Positions 53,454 through 62,188 of a DNA stretch of 64,000 nucleotides are shown piece by piece. A model generated the notes under the pieces. It was not told the origin of the DNA. It saw nothing but the letters and a program-made list of their open reading frames with translations, and made no database searches. This DNA is from an uncultured Pseudomonadota bacterium. GTDB lineage: Bacteria; Pseudomonadota; Gammaproteobacteria; Burkholderiales; SG8-41. Position numbers and translations under genes: made by a program. Location: NCBI GenBank assembly GCA_946885605.1, contig CAMPGR010000003.1:1-64000 (forward strand). The letters run 5' to 3'. The first letter of the stretch is position 1. The number at the start of each line of letters is the position of its first letter.

Positions 53454-54074
53454 TCACGTCAGCGGCGCGGCGCAATGTTCCCTGAACGCGGGGCGTTGCG
53501 TGATACGGTCGAACCACGCCGCGAGGTTATTCAGCGCGGGCCGGTCGATCGGCAGATTGAACCAGCGGAATGCCGCGACCCCCATGGGAATGTCGCCCAT
53601 GGTGAAATCCTTGCCACCGAAGTACGGGTTCCTCGCGAGGTGCGCATCCGCAATTTCGAAGTTTGCGGCGAGCCGCTTGACGCTTTCGTTGACGAGCGCC
53701 ATGTCACGCTTCTCGGGCACGACGCGAACGAGATTCCAGAATACCGGACGCAGATTGAGCCAGAGCGTGGTGTTGTACCACTCCATCCAGCGGTCGGCTT
53801 CCGCGAAGGCGCGCGGGGTCGCCGGCCACAGGGTGCCGAGGCCGTGGCGGCCGCAGAGATAACGCAGGACCGCGTGGGATTCCCAGAGGATGAAGCCTTC
53901 GTCATTGATGGTCGGCACGAGCCCGTTGGGGTTCATCGCGCGGTATTCGGGCGTGTTATTGACGCCGTGCTCCATGCCGGCGTCGATGCGGTCGTATTTG
54001 ATGCCCAGCTCGGCGCAGCACCACAACACCTTTTGCACGTTGATCGAGTTCTTGCGCCCCCAGATCTTCAGCAT
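53454..54074 (-). CDS. Glutathione S-transferase
   Basis: A 206-residue GST-fold protein from ATG 54074 (GGGAGG upstream). The thioredoxin-like domain has MLKIWGRKNSINVQKVLWCC, NPNGLVPTINDEGFILWESH and AVLRYLCGRH (glutathione-site Glu-Ser). The helical domain has FGGKDFTMGDIPMGVAAFRW. It may conjugate or isomerise substrates with glutathione; the subclass is not certain. Long upstream open frame is probably non-coding. Confidence 0.9.
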   Translation of the reverse strand: MLKIWGRKNSINVQKVLWCCAELGIKYDRIDAGMEHGVNNTPEYRAMNPNGLVPTINDEGFILWESHAVLRYLCGRHGLGTLWPATPRAFAEADRWMEWYNTTLWLNLRPVFWNLVRVVPEKRDMALVNESVKRLAANFEIADAHLARNPYFGGKDFTMGDIPMGVAAFRWFNLPIDRPALNNLAAWFDRITQRPAFREHCAAPLT

Positions 54075-54156
54075 TGTCGTCGACCTCCCGGCTCGAAGCG
54101 GTTGAGCGAAACGCCGCCGTAGTCTAGCCGTGTGCAGGGTGGGCGGCAACGCGGCC

Positions 54157-54624
54157 TCATTGGGCGGGGGCCGAACGCTGGGGCGCGCCGCTTGCACGCT
54201 GGTTGAACGCGGAAAAGAACTGCTCGGCGGTCTTGCGGGCGACGCCATCGATCAAACGCGAGCCCACCTGCGCGAGCTTGCCGCCCACCATGGCTTTCAC
54301 CGCATAGCTCAGCCGTGTCGCTTCGTTTTCCGGCGCGAGCCGCACGTCGGCCTGTCCCTTGGCGAAGCCTGCAACGCCGCCCTGGCCCTCGAACACGAGC
54401 TTGTACGAGTTCGGCGCGTCGATTTCGGCGAGCGTCATCTTGCCCTTGAACTTCGCGCTCACCGGGCCGACCTTGGCCAGCATGGTGAGCTGATACTCGT
54501 TATCGGCGATTCTCTCCATGCTCTCGCAACCGGGGATGCACTCCTTCAGTATCGCGATGTCATTCAGCGCGCGCCACGTTGCATCCTGGGAAAGGGGAAC
54601 GAGCTGCTCTCCGGTCATTTCCAT
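54157..54624 (-). CDS. CoxG-like SRPBCC protein (molybdenum hydroxylase-associated)
   Basis: A 155-residue protein starting at ATG 54624 (AGGAA six bases upstream). It carries MEMTGEQLVPLSQDATWRAL, PGCESMERIADNEYQLTML and VGPVSAKFKGKMTLAEIDAP, the CoxG/SRPBCC pattern, and a C-terminal helix RLIDGVARKTAEQFFSAFNQ. CoxG proteins recruit CO dehydrogenase to the membrane, and relatives accompany other molybdenum hydroxylases. It is divergent from the XdhC gene, fitting a joint role, but no hydroxylase lies here. Confidence 0.85.
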   Translation of the reverse strand: MEMTGEQLVPLSQDATWRALNDIAILKECIPGCESMERIADNEYQLTMLAKVGPVSAKFKGKMTLAEIDAPNSYKLVFEGQGGVAGFAKGQADVRLAPENEATRLSYAVKAMVGGKLAQVGSRLIDGVARKTAEQFFSAFNQRASGAPQRSAPAQ

Positions 54625-54750
54625 GCGCAATTCCTGTCATGCGTGCGAAAGCGCGAGTTTAACATCCGGCTCGCTCGCTTGACCCCGCGCGCGAGCATGC
54701 TCTACCCTAGGACAGCCCTCGCACGGGGCATGAGCCAGCGGAGACGAGTC

Positions 54751-55746
54751 GTGGACAGCGTCGACCTTCAGGTGTTGAAAAGCGCGCGGGACTGGATCAA
54801 GGCGGGACATCGCGTTGTGCTGGCGACCGTGGTGAAGACCTGGGGCTCTGCGCCGCGCCCGATCGGCGCGCTGACCGCGATTCGCGATGACGGCATGGTG
54901 GCGGGCTCGGTCTCCGGTGGATGCATCGAGGACGACATGATCGCGCTCGTGCGCACCGGCGAGCTCGTGAAGGACAAGCCCGTCACCGCGAAGTACGGCA
55001 TCACCGCTGAAGAAGCGAAACGCTTCGGGCTGCCGTGTGGCGGCACGCTGGAGCTCGTCGTCGAGGCGCTGAATGCGCAGAGCGGCCTCGATGAGCTCCT
55101 CGAGCGCGTGGAGCGCTACGAGCTCGTCAAGCGCACGCTCGACATGGAGTCGGGGCGCGTGGCCATCGGGCCGGCCAAGTGGCAGGATCAGCTCACTTTC
55201 GACGGTGCCCAACTCATCAGCGTGCACGGGCCGCGCTGGCGGCTGCTCATCATCGGTGCCGGGCAGCTTTCGAAGTACACCGCGCAGATGGCCCAGGCGC
55301 TCGACTATCAGGTGACGGTATGCGATCCGCGTGTGGAGTACGCGGACACCTGGGACGTGCCCGGGGTCGAGCTGAAGCGCGGCATGCCGGATGACGTCGT
55401 CACGGAAATGAACCTCGACGGCCACAGCGCCGTCGTGACGCTCACGCACGATCCCAAGCTCGACGACCTCGCGCTGCTCGAAGCGCTCAAGTCGCCGGCT
55501 TTTTACGTGGGGGCGATTGGCTCGCGCAAGAATAACGATGCGCGGCGGCACCGGCTCGCGGAATTCGATCTTTCGCAAGCGGAGATTGCGCGACTTCACG
55601 GGCCGGTCGGACTCAAGATCGGAGCCAGGACGCCGCCGGAAATCGCGATCGCCATCCTTGCCGAGATGACCGCAATCCGGAACGGCGTCGCGATTCCGGA
55701 GCTCGTTGAACCCGGTAAAGCGGTGGTGGCGGGTTGCGTGAGCTGA
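54751..55746 (+). CDS. XdhC/CoxI-family molybdenum hydroxylase maturation protein
   Basis: A 331-residue protein. GTG 54751 gives the usual start MDSVDLQVLKSARDWIKAGH; ATG 54730 is an alternative. VVLATVVKTWGSAPRPIGAL, VSGGCIEDDMIALVR and FGLPCGGTLELVVE form the XdhC N-terminal domain, and LLIIGAGQLSKYTAQMAQAL begins a Rossmann domain (about residue 165 on). XdhC adds sulphur to the molybdenum cofactor of xanthine dehydrogenase-type enzymes. The nearest such enzyme gene is the orphan large subunit at 17600-19987. Confidence 0.88.
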   Translation: MDSVDLQVLKSARDWIKAGHRVVLATVVKTWGSAPRPIGALTAIRDDGMVAGSVSGGCIEDDMIALVRTGELVKDKPVTAKYGITAEEAKRFGLPCGGTLELVVEALNAQSGLDELLERVERYELVKRTLDMESGRVAIGPAKWQDQLTFDGAQLISVHGPRWRLLIIGAGQLSKYTAQMAQALDYQVTVCDPRVEYADTWDVPGVELKRGMPDDVVTEMNLDGHSAVVTLTHDPKLDDLALLEALKSPAFYVGAIGSRKNNDARRHRLAEFDLSQAEIARLHGPVGLKIGARTPPEIAIAILAEMTAIRNGVAIPELVEPGKAVVAGCVS

Positions 55747-55820
55747 ACCCTTGTCTGCGGCGCACGTTGCAGCCGTCCTCAACGCTACTCCCAACGATCG
55801 ATCATCATGCCAACAGGACC

Positions 55821-56636
55821 ATGCGGGTAGGCATTATCGGCGGGGGCACGATTGCGCGCCTGGTTCTCGAGCACGCGGGCCGCGGCGCACTGCGCGATGC
55901 AAGCGTCGTCGCGATTCTCGGCCGGAGTACTGCCTCGCGCGGCAAGGCGCTGGCCGAAGCGTACGGCGCCGCCTTCGTGACGACCCTCGAGGCGCTCATC
56001 GCTCAGCACCCGGAGGTCGTGGTGGAAGCGGCCTCACACGATGCGGTACGCGCTCATGCGGCGACGATACTCGAACGGGGCATTGCGCTCATCGTGCTCT
56101 CCGGCGGCGCCTTCTGCGACGACGCGCTGCGCGAAGCGCTCGAGTCCGCCGCGCGGCGGAGCGGGGCGCTGCTCTACGTCCCTTCGGGAGGAATCGGCGG
56201 GCTCGATGCGCTGAAGGCGGCATGCCTCGCCGGAGTGGAAACCGTAACGATCGCCGTCACCAAGCCGCCCGCTGCATGGAAGGGAATTCCCTACGTCGAA
56301 AAGCTCGAAGTGGATCTCGACGCGCTGCGTGAGCCCTTCGTGCTGTTCGAAGGCAGCGCGCGCGAGGGCGTCCCCCATTTTCCCGCGAACGTGAACATCG
56401 CCGCGGTGCTCGCCCTCTCCGGGATCGGCTTCGAGCGCACGCGGCTCAAGGTCGTGGCCGACCCCGCGCTCAAATACAATACGCATTTCATCGAAGTGCG
56501 CGGCGCAAGCGGCCATCTCAGCGTAAAGCTCGAGAATGTGCCCGCGCCGGACAATCCGAAGACGGCGTGGCTTGCCTGCTACAGCGCGCTCGCGGCATTG
56601 GCGGCGGCGAAGAGCCCTGTCCGGTACGGCACTTGA
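55821..56636 (+). CDS. Aspartate dehydrogenase-like protein
   Basis: A 271-residue protein from ATG 55821 (ACAGGACC upstream). The NAD site is MRVGIIGGGTIARLVLEH. VVVEAASHDAVRAHAATILE, LSGGAFCDDALREALESAA and the catalytic-region segment DPALKYNTHFIEVRGASG match L-aspartate dehydrogenase, which forms oxaloacetate or iminoaspartate. It starts a tight run of four co-oriented genes (AspDH, RraA, NUDIX, MBL). Confidence 0.83.
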   Translation: MRVGIIGGGTIARLVLEHAGRGALRDASVVAILGRSTASRGKALAEAYGAAFVTTLEALIAQHPEVVVEAASHDAVRAHAATILERGIALIVLSGGAFCDDALREALESAARRSGALLYVPSGGIGGLDALKAACLAGVETVTIAVTKPPAAWKGIPYVEKLEVDLDALREPFVLFEGSAREGVPHFPANVNIAAVLALSGIGFERTRLKVVADPALKYNTHFIEVRGASGHLSVKLENVPAPDNPKTAWLACYSALAALAAAKSPVRYGT

Positions 56637-56657
56637 AGCGGAGCGAGGCGAGTTCCC

Positions 56658-57350
56658 ATGTCCGACCTCTACGTTCCCGGCAGCCGCGAAGCGGAAGCCA
56701 TCCGCCAGCGCTATCTCGCCGTGGACGCGGCGACGGTCGCGGACGTGCTCGATACGCTCGGTTACTTCCACCAGGGCATAGCGCCGGCGTTCGCGCCGTA
56801 CCCTGCCGGCGGCGGGAAGCTCGCAGGATGGGCCTATACCCTCTGCGGCGAGATGCGGCCGTATGCCGGAAGCGGGGACCCCGACAAGATGAAGGCCGTG
56901 GACGGCATAAAGCCCGGGTGCGTGAGCGTGTGGAGCGGTTCCGGTGAAGGCATCTGCTTCTTCGGCGAGCTGATCGCGCTCGGCATGAAGCTCCGGGGGT
57001 GCACGGGCGCGCTCGTCGACGGCGGCATTCGCGACATTGAATGGATCGGCAAGCAGCAGTTCCCGGTGTACGCGCGCTACCGCACGCCGGTGCAGTCGAT
57101 CGGGCGCTGGAAAGTGACCGCCTGGCAGGTGCCGGCCTACCTTCCCGGCGCAACGAAGCAGCACGTCATCGTCAACCCCGGCGATTTCGTGCTCGGCGAT
57201 GTCGACGGCGTGATCGTGGTGCCCTACGACGTGGTGGAGAAGGTGCTGAACGAAGCGGAGCGGTTGACCGCGATGGAAGCGCGCATCCGCGCCGAGCTCG
57301 ATGCCGGCGCGACGCTCGAGCAGGTGCTCGCGAAGTACGGGCACGTCTAG
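56658..57350 (+). CDS. RraA-like / HMG-aldolase family protein
   Basis: A 230-residue protein. The core GALVDGGIRDIEWIGKQQFP carries the metal/pyruvate-site Asp and Arg of the RraA/HMG aldolase fold, with VNPGDFVLGDVDGVIVVPYD later. VAADVLDTLGYFHQ near the start (VDAATVADVLDTLGY) is also typical. Family members are class II 4-hydroxy-4-methyl-2-oxoglutarate/oxaloacetate decarboxylases or RNase E inhibitors; the catabolic setting favours the aldolase. Confidence 0.87.
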   Translation: MSDLYVPGSREAEAIRQRYLAVDAATVADVLDTLGYFHQGIAPAFAPYPAGGGKLAGWAYTLCGEMRPYAGSGDPDKMKAVDGIKPGCVSVWSGSGEGICFFGELIALGMKLRGCTGALVDGGIRDIEWIGKQQFPVYARYRTPVQSIGRWKVTAWQVPAYLPGATKQHVIVNPGDFVLGDVDGVIVVPYDVVEKVLNEAERLTAMEARIRAELDAGATLEQVLAKYGHV

Positions 57351-57393
57351 GATTGCGCATCGTTGACTCACCGATGAGGACAAGGGCGCACCG

Positions 57394-58200
57394 GTGACTT
57401 CACAACTGAAACCCCTGCCTGCCGCGACCGTTACGCTCGTGCGCGATTCCGATAACGGGCTGGAAGTGCTCATGCTGCAGCGGAACTTCCAGTCCGGCTT
57501 CATGCCCGGCATGTACATGTTCCCGGGCGGCGCACTCGACCCGGACGACTATACGCACGAAGCCGCTGCGCGGTGCGAGCGGCTCGACGACGAAACGGCG
57601 AGCGGCGCGCTGGGGCTCGCATACTGGATCGCAGCCATACGCGAATCCTTCGAAGAGGCCGGCATTCTGCTCGCGCGCGATGCGCGCGGAAGGATGGTTG
57701 CGCTCGACCAGCCGGCCGTCATCGAGCGCTTTCGCGTGCACCGCCACGCGCTCAACGCGGGCCATTGCCGCTTCATCCCGTTCGTGACGTCGGAACGATT
57801 GCGCCTCGCGGTGGATCAACTCCTGTACTTCAGCCACTGGATCACGCCCGTCGGCGCCCCGCGCCGCTACGACACGCGCTTTTTCCTCGCGCCGGCCCCG
57901 GCGGCGCAGGAACCGCTCCACGACAACGTCGAAGCGATCGATCACGTCTGGGTGCAACCGGCGGCCGCGCTCGCCGCCCATGGCCGGGGAGAATTCAACA
58001 TGCGCACGCCGACCATCAAGACGCTCGAAACCTTCGTGCGCTACGGGTCGGTGGAGGAGTTGACCGCGGCGCTGCGCGCTCTGCACGAGATACCTGCGAT
58101 GCTGCCGCGTATTACGAAAGACGGCCGCCGGGTCCTGCCCGGAGAACCGGGCTACGAGGAGGCGGCCAACGCAGAAGGGCAGGGACGATGGGAGATATAG
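57394..58200 (+). CDS. NUDIX hydrolase, NUDT19-like
   Basis: A 268-residue protein from GTG 57394. PAATVTLVRDSDNGLEVLML, FMPGMYMFPGGALDPDDY and the NUDIX core AAIRESFEEAGILLARD (R-E-x2-E-E-x-G-I) are clear, with the usual longer spacing of the NUDT7/NUDT19 branch, which includes CoA diphosphatases. Its C-terminus overlaps the MBL gene by 13 bases. The NUDIX-MBL pair is common in proteobacteria. Confidence 0.87.
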   Translation: MTSQLKPLPAATVTLVRDSDNGLEVLMLQRNFQSGFMPGMYMFPGGALDPDDYTHEAAARCERLDDETASGALGLAYWIAAIRESFEEAGILLARDARGRMVALDQPAVIERFRVHRHALNAGHCRFIPFVTSERLRLAVDQLLYFSHWITPVGAPRRYDTRFFLAPAPAAQEPLHDNVEAIDHVWVQPAAALAAHGRGEFNMRTPTIKTLETFVRYGSVEELTAALRALHEIPAMLPRITKDGRRVLPGEPGYEEAANAEGQGRWEI

Positions 58201-59039
58201 TTCCGGGCGCCGCCACCCGGCTCAACGACCTCGTCGTGCGCGTCACTGCGCCCAACCCGGGTGTCATGACGGGGCCCGGGACGAACAGCTACATCATCGG
58301 GCGCGAGGAGCTAGCGCTGATCGACCCCGGACCCGAGAGCGATGCGCATCTCGACGCGCTGCTGCAGGCGGTCGGCAGCCGGCTCAAATGGATCCTCTGC
58401 ACGCACACGCATCTCGATCATTCTCCCGGTGCGCGTGCGCTCAAGGCGGCGACCGGCGCGCAGCTATGCGGCTTCGCGGCTGTGCCGTCGGACGGACGCC
58501 AGGATACGGCCTTCGCGCCGGACCGGGCGTTGCGCGACGGCGATTGCGTGGAAGGGGCAGAGTTTCGCCTGCGCGCGATCCACACCCCGGGCCACGCCTC
58601 GAACCATCTGTGCTATTTGCTCGAAGAGCGGAAGCTCCTCTTCACCGGCGACCACGTGATGCAGGGCTCGACCGTTGTCATCTCGCCGCCCGACGGCGAC
58701 ATGCAGGCGTACTTGAATTCGCTCGAGCGCCTGCTCACGCTCGAACTCGCGGCCATCGCGCCGGGACACGGGCATCTCATCGAGCCGCCGCACGAGGAAG
58801 CGCGCCGGTTGATCGCCCATCGCCTGAAGCGCGAGCAGAAGGTGATCGACGCCTTTGCGCGAAAAAATCCCGCGACACTCGATGAGCTGCTGCCGATCGT
58901 TTATTCCGATACGCCTGCGCGCCTGCACCCGGTCGCGCGGCGATCGCTGCATGCTCATCTGATCAAGCTGGAACGGGAAGAGCGGGTCGCGCAAAAGGAA
59001 GGGGCGTGGCTGCTCGAGGACGCTGCCGGAAGGGACTGA
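58188..59039 (+). CDS. MBL-fold hydrolase, LACTB2-like
   Basis: A 283-residue metallo-beta-lactamase-fold protein. ATG 58188 lies within the end of the NUDIX gene. LVVRVTAPNPGVMTGPGTNS and YIIGREELALIDPGPESD precede the metal-binding HTHLDHSPGA, then LRAIHTPGHASNHLCYLLEE, FTGDHVMQGSTVVISPPDG and PGHGHLIEPPHEEARRLIAH. LACTB2-like enzymes hydrolyse thioesters or RNA. A winged-helix-like C-terminal part (about 215-280) is typical. Confidence 0.9.
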   Translation: MGDIVPGAATRLNDLVVRVTAPNPGVMTGPGTNSYIIGREELALIDPGPESDAHLDALLQAVGSRLKWILCTHTHLDHSPGARALKAATGAQLCGFAAVPSDGRQDTAFAPDRALRDGDCVEGAEFRLRAIHTPGHASNHLCYLLEERKLLFTGDHVMQGSTVVISPPDGDMQAYLNSLERLLTLELAAIAPGHGHLIEPPHEEARRLIAHRLKREQKVIDAFARKNPATLDELLPIVYSDTPARLHPVARRSLHAHLIKLEREERVAQKEGAWLLEDAAGRD

Positions 59040-59073
59040 AACGCGCGACGCAACGCGCGGTGCCGCGTGGGTT

Positions 59074-59523
59074 TCAGATGCCCTCGGCGGGGACCGCAAC
59101 GAGGCCGAGGCTTCCCGGCCGCTGCAGGAACGCATCGAAGACGGCGTAGAGGCTCGGAAACTCCTCTTGGGTGAGTTCGGCGAGCACCACCATGCCGCCC
59201 GTTTCACGCACGCGCAGGCGAAAGTGCCACGCCGAATAGAGCACGTCCGCAAAGGCAAGGTCCTGGTACGACCCCCACTCGTCCTCTCCCTCGAGAATGT
59301 TGCGCTCGCGCACGACGCGTTCCAGCGACCACACCGAGACCATGCGCGGATCGTGCTGGTAATCGGCCATGCCGTTGGCCGCAGTGTAGAAGGTTCGCAT
59401 GTCTTCGGGCAGCGCGTTGCCGATGAGCCGCTCCAGCGACTCGATCTGCATCATGGAACCGCCGTCGTTCAGCGCCACGCCCTCGGCGCGCCAGCGGGCG
59501 AGCATCCGGTCCATCGAATTCAT
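59074..59523 (-). CDS. SMI1/KNR4 (SUKH) family protein
   Basis: A 149-residue protein from ATG 59523 (GGAGGGG upstream). LERLIGNALPEDMRTFYTAANG is the SUKH signature, followed by SVWSLERVVRERNILEGE and DLAFADVLYSAWHFRLRV. SUKH proteins often serve as immunity proteins to secreted nuclease or other toxins, but no toxin gene is adjacent, so a housekeeping role or loss of the toxin are both possible. Confidence 0.75.
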   Translation of the reverse strand: MNSMDRMLARWRAEGVALNDGGSMMQIESLERLIGNALPEDMRTFYTAANGMADYQHDPRMVSVWSLERVVRERNILEGEDEWGSYQDLAFADVLYSAWHFRLRVRETGGMVVLAELTQEEFPSLYAVFDAFLQRPGSLGLVAVPAEGI

Positions 59524-59596
59524 GCGCTTCCCCTCCATTTCGGTGCGCCGGGAGGCGTCGCTTGCTCAGTCCGCAGTGTGACGTTCAAACCCGCGC

Positions 59597-60580
59597 TCAA
59601 CTGCCGATCTTGACGTTCGCATCCCTGATCACTTTTGCCCACTTCGCGATTTCGGCCTTCAAGTGCGCACGGAACTGCTCGGGCGTGCTGCCCACGGCTT
59701 CCAGGCCCTGTGTCGCCAGGCGCGCTTTCATGTCGGGCGACTTCAGTACCTTGACCAGTTCAGCGTTCCAGCGCCGGATCACTTCCTTGGGCAGCCCTTT
59801 CGGACCCCATACGCCATACCACAGGGTGACTTCATAGCCCGGAAGTCCGGATTCGGACACCGTGGGCAGTTCACGCGCGGCGTCCGTGCGCTCGGGCCCT
59901 GTGACGGCAAGGCCCTTCAGCTTGCCGCTCTTGACGTGCGGCAACGTTGCGAGGATCGCGCCGAAAATCATCTGGACCTGCCCGCCGATCACATCGTTCA
60001 AGGCCGGACCCGTGCCTTTGTACGGGATGTGCGCAATATTGACGTTCGCCATCAGGCGGAAGAGCTCGGTCGCCATGTGCGTGATGCCGCCCGTTCCGGT
60101 GGAGGCATAGTTGAGCGAGCCGGGTTTCGCCTTGGCGAGCGCGATCAGGTCCTTCACGTTCTTTACCGGCACCGACGGGTTGACCGCGAGGATGAAGGGG
60201 GTCGTTCCCACCAGCGAGACGGTATCGATGCCGTTCAGCGGATCGTACGGCAGCTTGTAGAGCCCCGCGTTCACGCCGTAGCTCCCGGACACCATGATCA
60301 TGGTGTAACCGTCCGGCGTGGCCTTGGCGGCGATCTCCGCGCCGATCGTGCCGCCCGCACCGCCGCGATTGTCCACCACGACCGACTGCCCGAAGGCCTC
60401 TGAGAGTCTTTGCGCCATGGCGCGCGCGATAATGTCGGTGCCGCCGCCCGGCGCGAACGGGACGACGAAGCGAACCGGCTTGTCCGGATACTGTGTTTTC
60501 TGTGCGAACACGGCAAGCGGCACGCCGCCGAGCATGAAAAGCGATAACGCAAGACTCCCCAGGCGCCGATGCTTCATCAT
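59597..60580 (-). CDS. TctC-family tricarboxylate-binding receptor 3
   Basis: A 327-residue Bug/TctC protein. The signal peptide ends near LAVFAQ. YPDKPVRFVVPFAPGGGTDI, VVVDNRGGAGGTIGAEIAAK and the segment ASTGTGGITHMATELF are typical. It lies 10 bp after the MmgE/PrpD gene on the same strand and is probably co-transcribed with it. The divergent TcuA-like gene suggests a shared tricarboxylate-type substrate. No TctA/TctB genes are in the window. Confidence 0.9.
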   Translation of the reverse strand: MMKHRRLGSLALSLFMLGGVPLAVFAQKTQYPDKPVRFVVPFAPGGGTDIIARAMAQRLSEAFGQSVVVDNRGGAGGTIGAEIAAKATPDGYTMIMVSGSYGVNAGLYKLPYDPLNGIDTVSLVGTTPFILAVNPSVPVKNVKDLIALAKAKPGSLNYASTGTGGITHMATELFRLMANVNIAHIPYKGTGPALNDVIGGQVQMIFGAILATLPHVKSGKLKGLAVTGPERTDAARELPTVSESGLPGYEVTLWYGVWGPKGLPKEVIRRWNAELVKVLKSPDMKARLATQGLEAVGSTPEQFRAHLKAEIAKWAKVIRDANVKIGS

Positions 60581-60589
60581 CTCCTCCCG

Positions 60590-61960
60590 TCAGTGAGCCA
60601 GCAGGTTCAGCAATTCGCGAACGGTATGCCTCTGCATGTCGAGCGCAACAGCGGCGATTTTTTCCACCGGCAGTTGCGGATTGATGCCGCGGAATTTATT
60701 CGTGACGCCGCGCGCGTCGATCGGCGCGGCCGGCGATCCCGAGGGGTCGAGCACATCGATGCGCAACCAGTCGCCATTCGCTTCTGCGGCCACCCATCCC
60801 GCGAAGTGCGCGGGATAGAGCCGGTCGAGCTCGGAATCGGGCACGAGCTCGAATCTTCCAGCCAGCGCTGTGAGGACGGGGTCGGCAATCCGCCTGTCGG
60901 TGAACTGCGCGGGCAGCACTTGGCCGTCCACGAGCGCCGTGGCGACGATATAGCGCAGGCTCATCTGCGCATTGAGCGCGGAACTCGGGACATACGCGAA
61001 CCCGCACTGAACGTCCACGACCTTGCTGACACCGATTCTCACGCGGCGTTTTACATCCCAGGGCGCGCCGAGCTTTCGCCGCAATGCGAGCGCCGCATCG
61101 ACGTAGGCGTGCGTGCTGCCGCAGCAGGAATACGGCTTGATCGACGTGCTGTCGAGGTGATAGTGATTGCCGAGGTCTTTCGTGAGCGGCGCGGGGTCGG
61201 AAGCGTCCGAGAATGCCTTCAGCACGCCGCCATCGTCATACTCGTAAATTCGGGTCGGGCCGGTGAATCCGAGCGCAGCAAGCTCGGCAGCGAGGACCCC
61301 CGAATGCGCGGCTTTGCCGGCGTGCAGCCGCTTGCTCATCGTCCCGTCCGCGTTGAACGCCCAGAGGCCGGCACCTTGGGTGCCCGCAAGGCCGAGCGCC
61401 CAGGCGGTGCGCTCCTCATCAAGGCCGAGCAACGAAGCGCAGGCCGCCGCTGCGCCGAAGGGACCGCACACGCCGGTGAGATGCCAGCCGCGAAGCCGTG
61501 CCGCGGAAGGATTGAGCGCAAGGCTCGAGCGGATCATGACTTCATAGCCGGCTGCAATCGCGACGAGGAGCCGTTCGCCGCTTGCGTTCAATTTTTCCGC
61601 CATCGCGACCGCTGCCGGCACGACCACCGCGCCGGGATGAAGCTTCGCGTTGTGATAGTCGTCGAGCTCGAAGGCGTGCGCGGCGGTGCCGTTCACGAGC
61701 GCTGCGTCGGCTGCGCGCAGTGACTGTTGCGTTTTGCCCCAGACCGTGGACTCCTCCTTCGCGCCGCCCGCGTCCGCCCAGGAGAGCAGCATACTGGCCC
61801 ACGACGTGCCGTATCCGTATACGCCGCAGCCGAGCGTGTCGAGCAGCGCGCAGCGCACAACCTCTTTTGTCCGATGGGGAAGATCGCTGTAGCGCAGCCC
61901 GGCGACCCAGGCGGCGAGTTCGCGGGTGGGCGCGACAACGGCGCGACGATCCAAATTCAT
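60590..61960 (-). CDS. MmgE/PrpD-family protein
   Basis: A 456-residue protein. TRELAAWVAGLRYSDLPHRT, DTLGCGVYGYGTSWASMLLS, NGTAAHAFELDDYHNAKLHP and SIKPYSCCGSTHAYVDAALA match MmgE/PrpD, the 2-methylcitrate/aconitate dehydratase family, which also contains other cis-trans isomerases and dehydratases. Acts on small dehydrated carboxylates in the cytoplasm. It lies in one unit with TctC 3 and is divergent from the TcuA-like gene. Confidence 0.87.
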   Translation of the reverse strand: MNLDRRAVVAPTRELAAWVAGLRYSDLPHRTKEVVRCALLDTLGCGVYGYGTSWASMLLSWADAGGAKEESTVWGKTQQSLRAADAALVNGTAAHAFELDDYHNAKLHPGAVVVPAAVAMAEKLNASGERLLVAIAAGYEVMIRSSLALNPSAARLRGWHLTGVCGPFGAAAACASLLGLDEERTAWALGLAGTQGAGLWAFNADGTMSKRLHAGKAAHSGVLAAELAALGFTGPTRIYEYDDGGVLKAFSDASDPAPLTKDLGNHYHLDSTSIKPYSCCGSTHAYVDAALALRRKLGAPWDVKRRVRIGVSKVVDVQCGFAYVPSSALNAQMSLRYIVATALVDGQVLPAQFTDRRIADPVLTALAGRFELVPDSELDRLYPAHFAGWVAAEANGDWLRIDVLDPSGSPAAPIDARGVTNKFRGINPQLPVEKIAAVALDMQRHTVRELLNLLAH

Positions 61961-62188
61961 GGCGCTCCTCTGCGAAAAAAGCTCGTTACGTCGGGCGCCT
62001 CAGGACGCGGCGCTTCGACGATTGTAGTTTCAAGCTCCGTGGCTGTCATTCCATCCAGTCCGCCTTGACACCGTTTTGCGGGCAAACGCATACTCGCGGC
62101 ACCCGTTGCCGGCAGGTGCGAAGTCCACCATCCGGTCGCGCCGCCTCGCAATAGCACACCCACGAGACCACGAAGGGAGTTTCGCATC
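61961..62188. promoter_or_regulatory. Divergent promoter region of the carboxylate cluster
   Basis: The 228 bp between the divergent MmgE/PrpD and TcuA-like genes must carry both promoters. CGAAGGGAG near 62171-62179 is the TcuA ribosome site. I find no convincing palindrome or -35/-10 pair. Confidence 0.4.

Noticed and set aside
59036..59077. Possible terminator between the MBL and SUKH genes
   Set aside because: CTGAAAC and TTTCAG pair only imperfectly, with a long mismatched middle and no T-tract.
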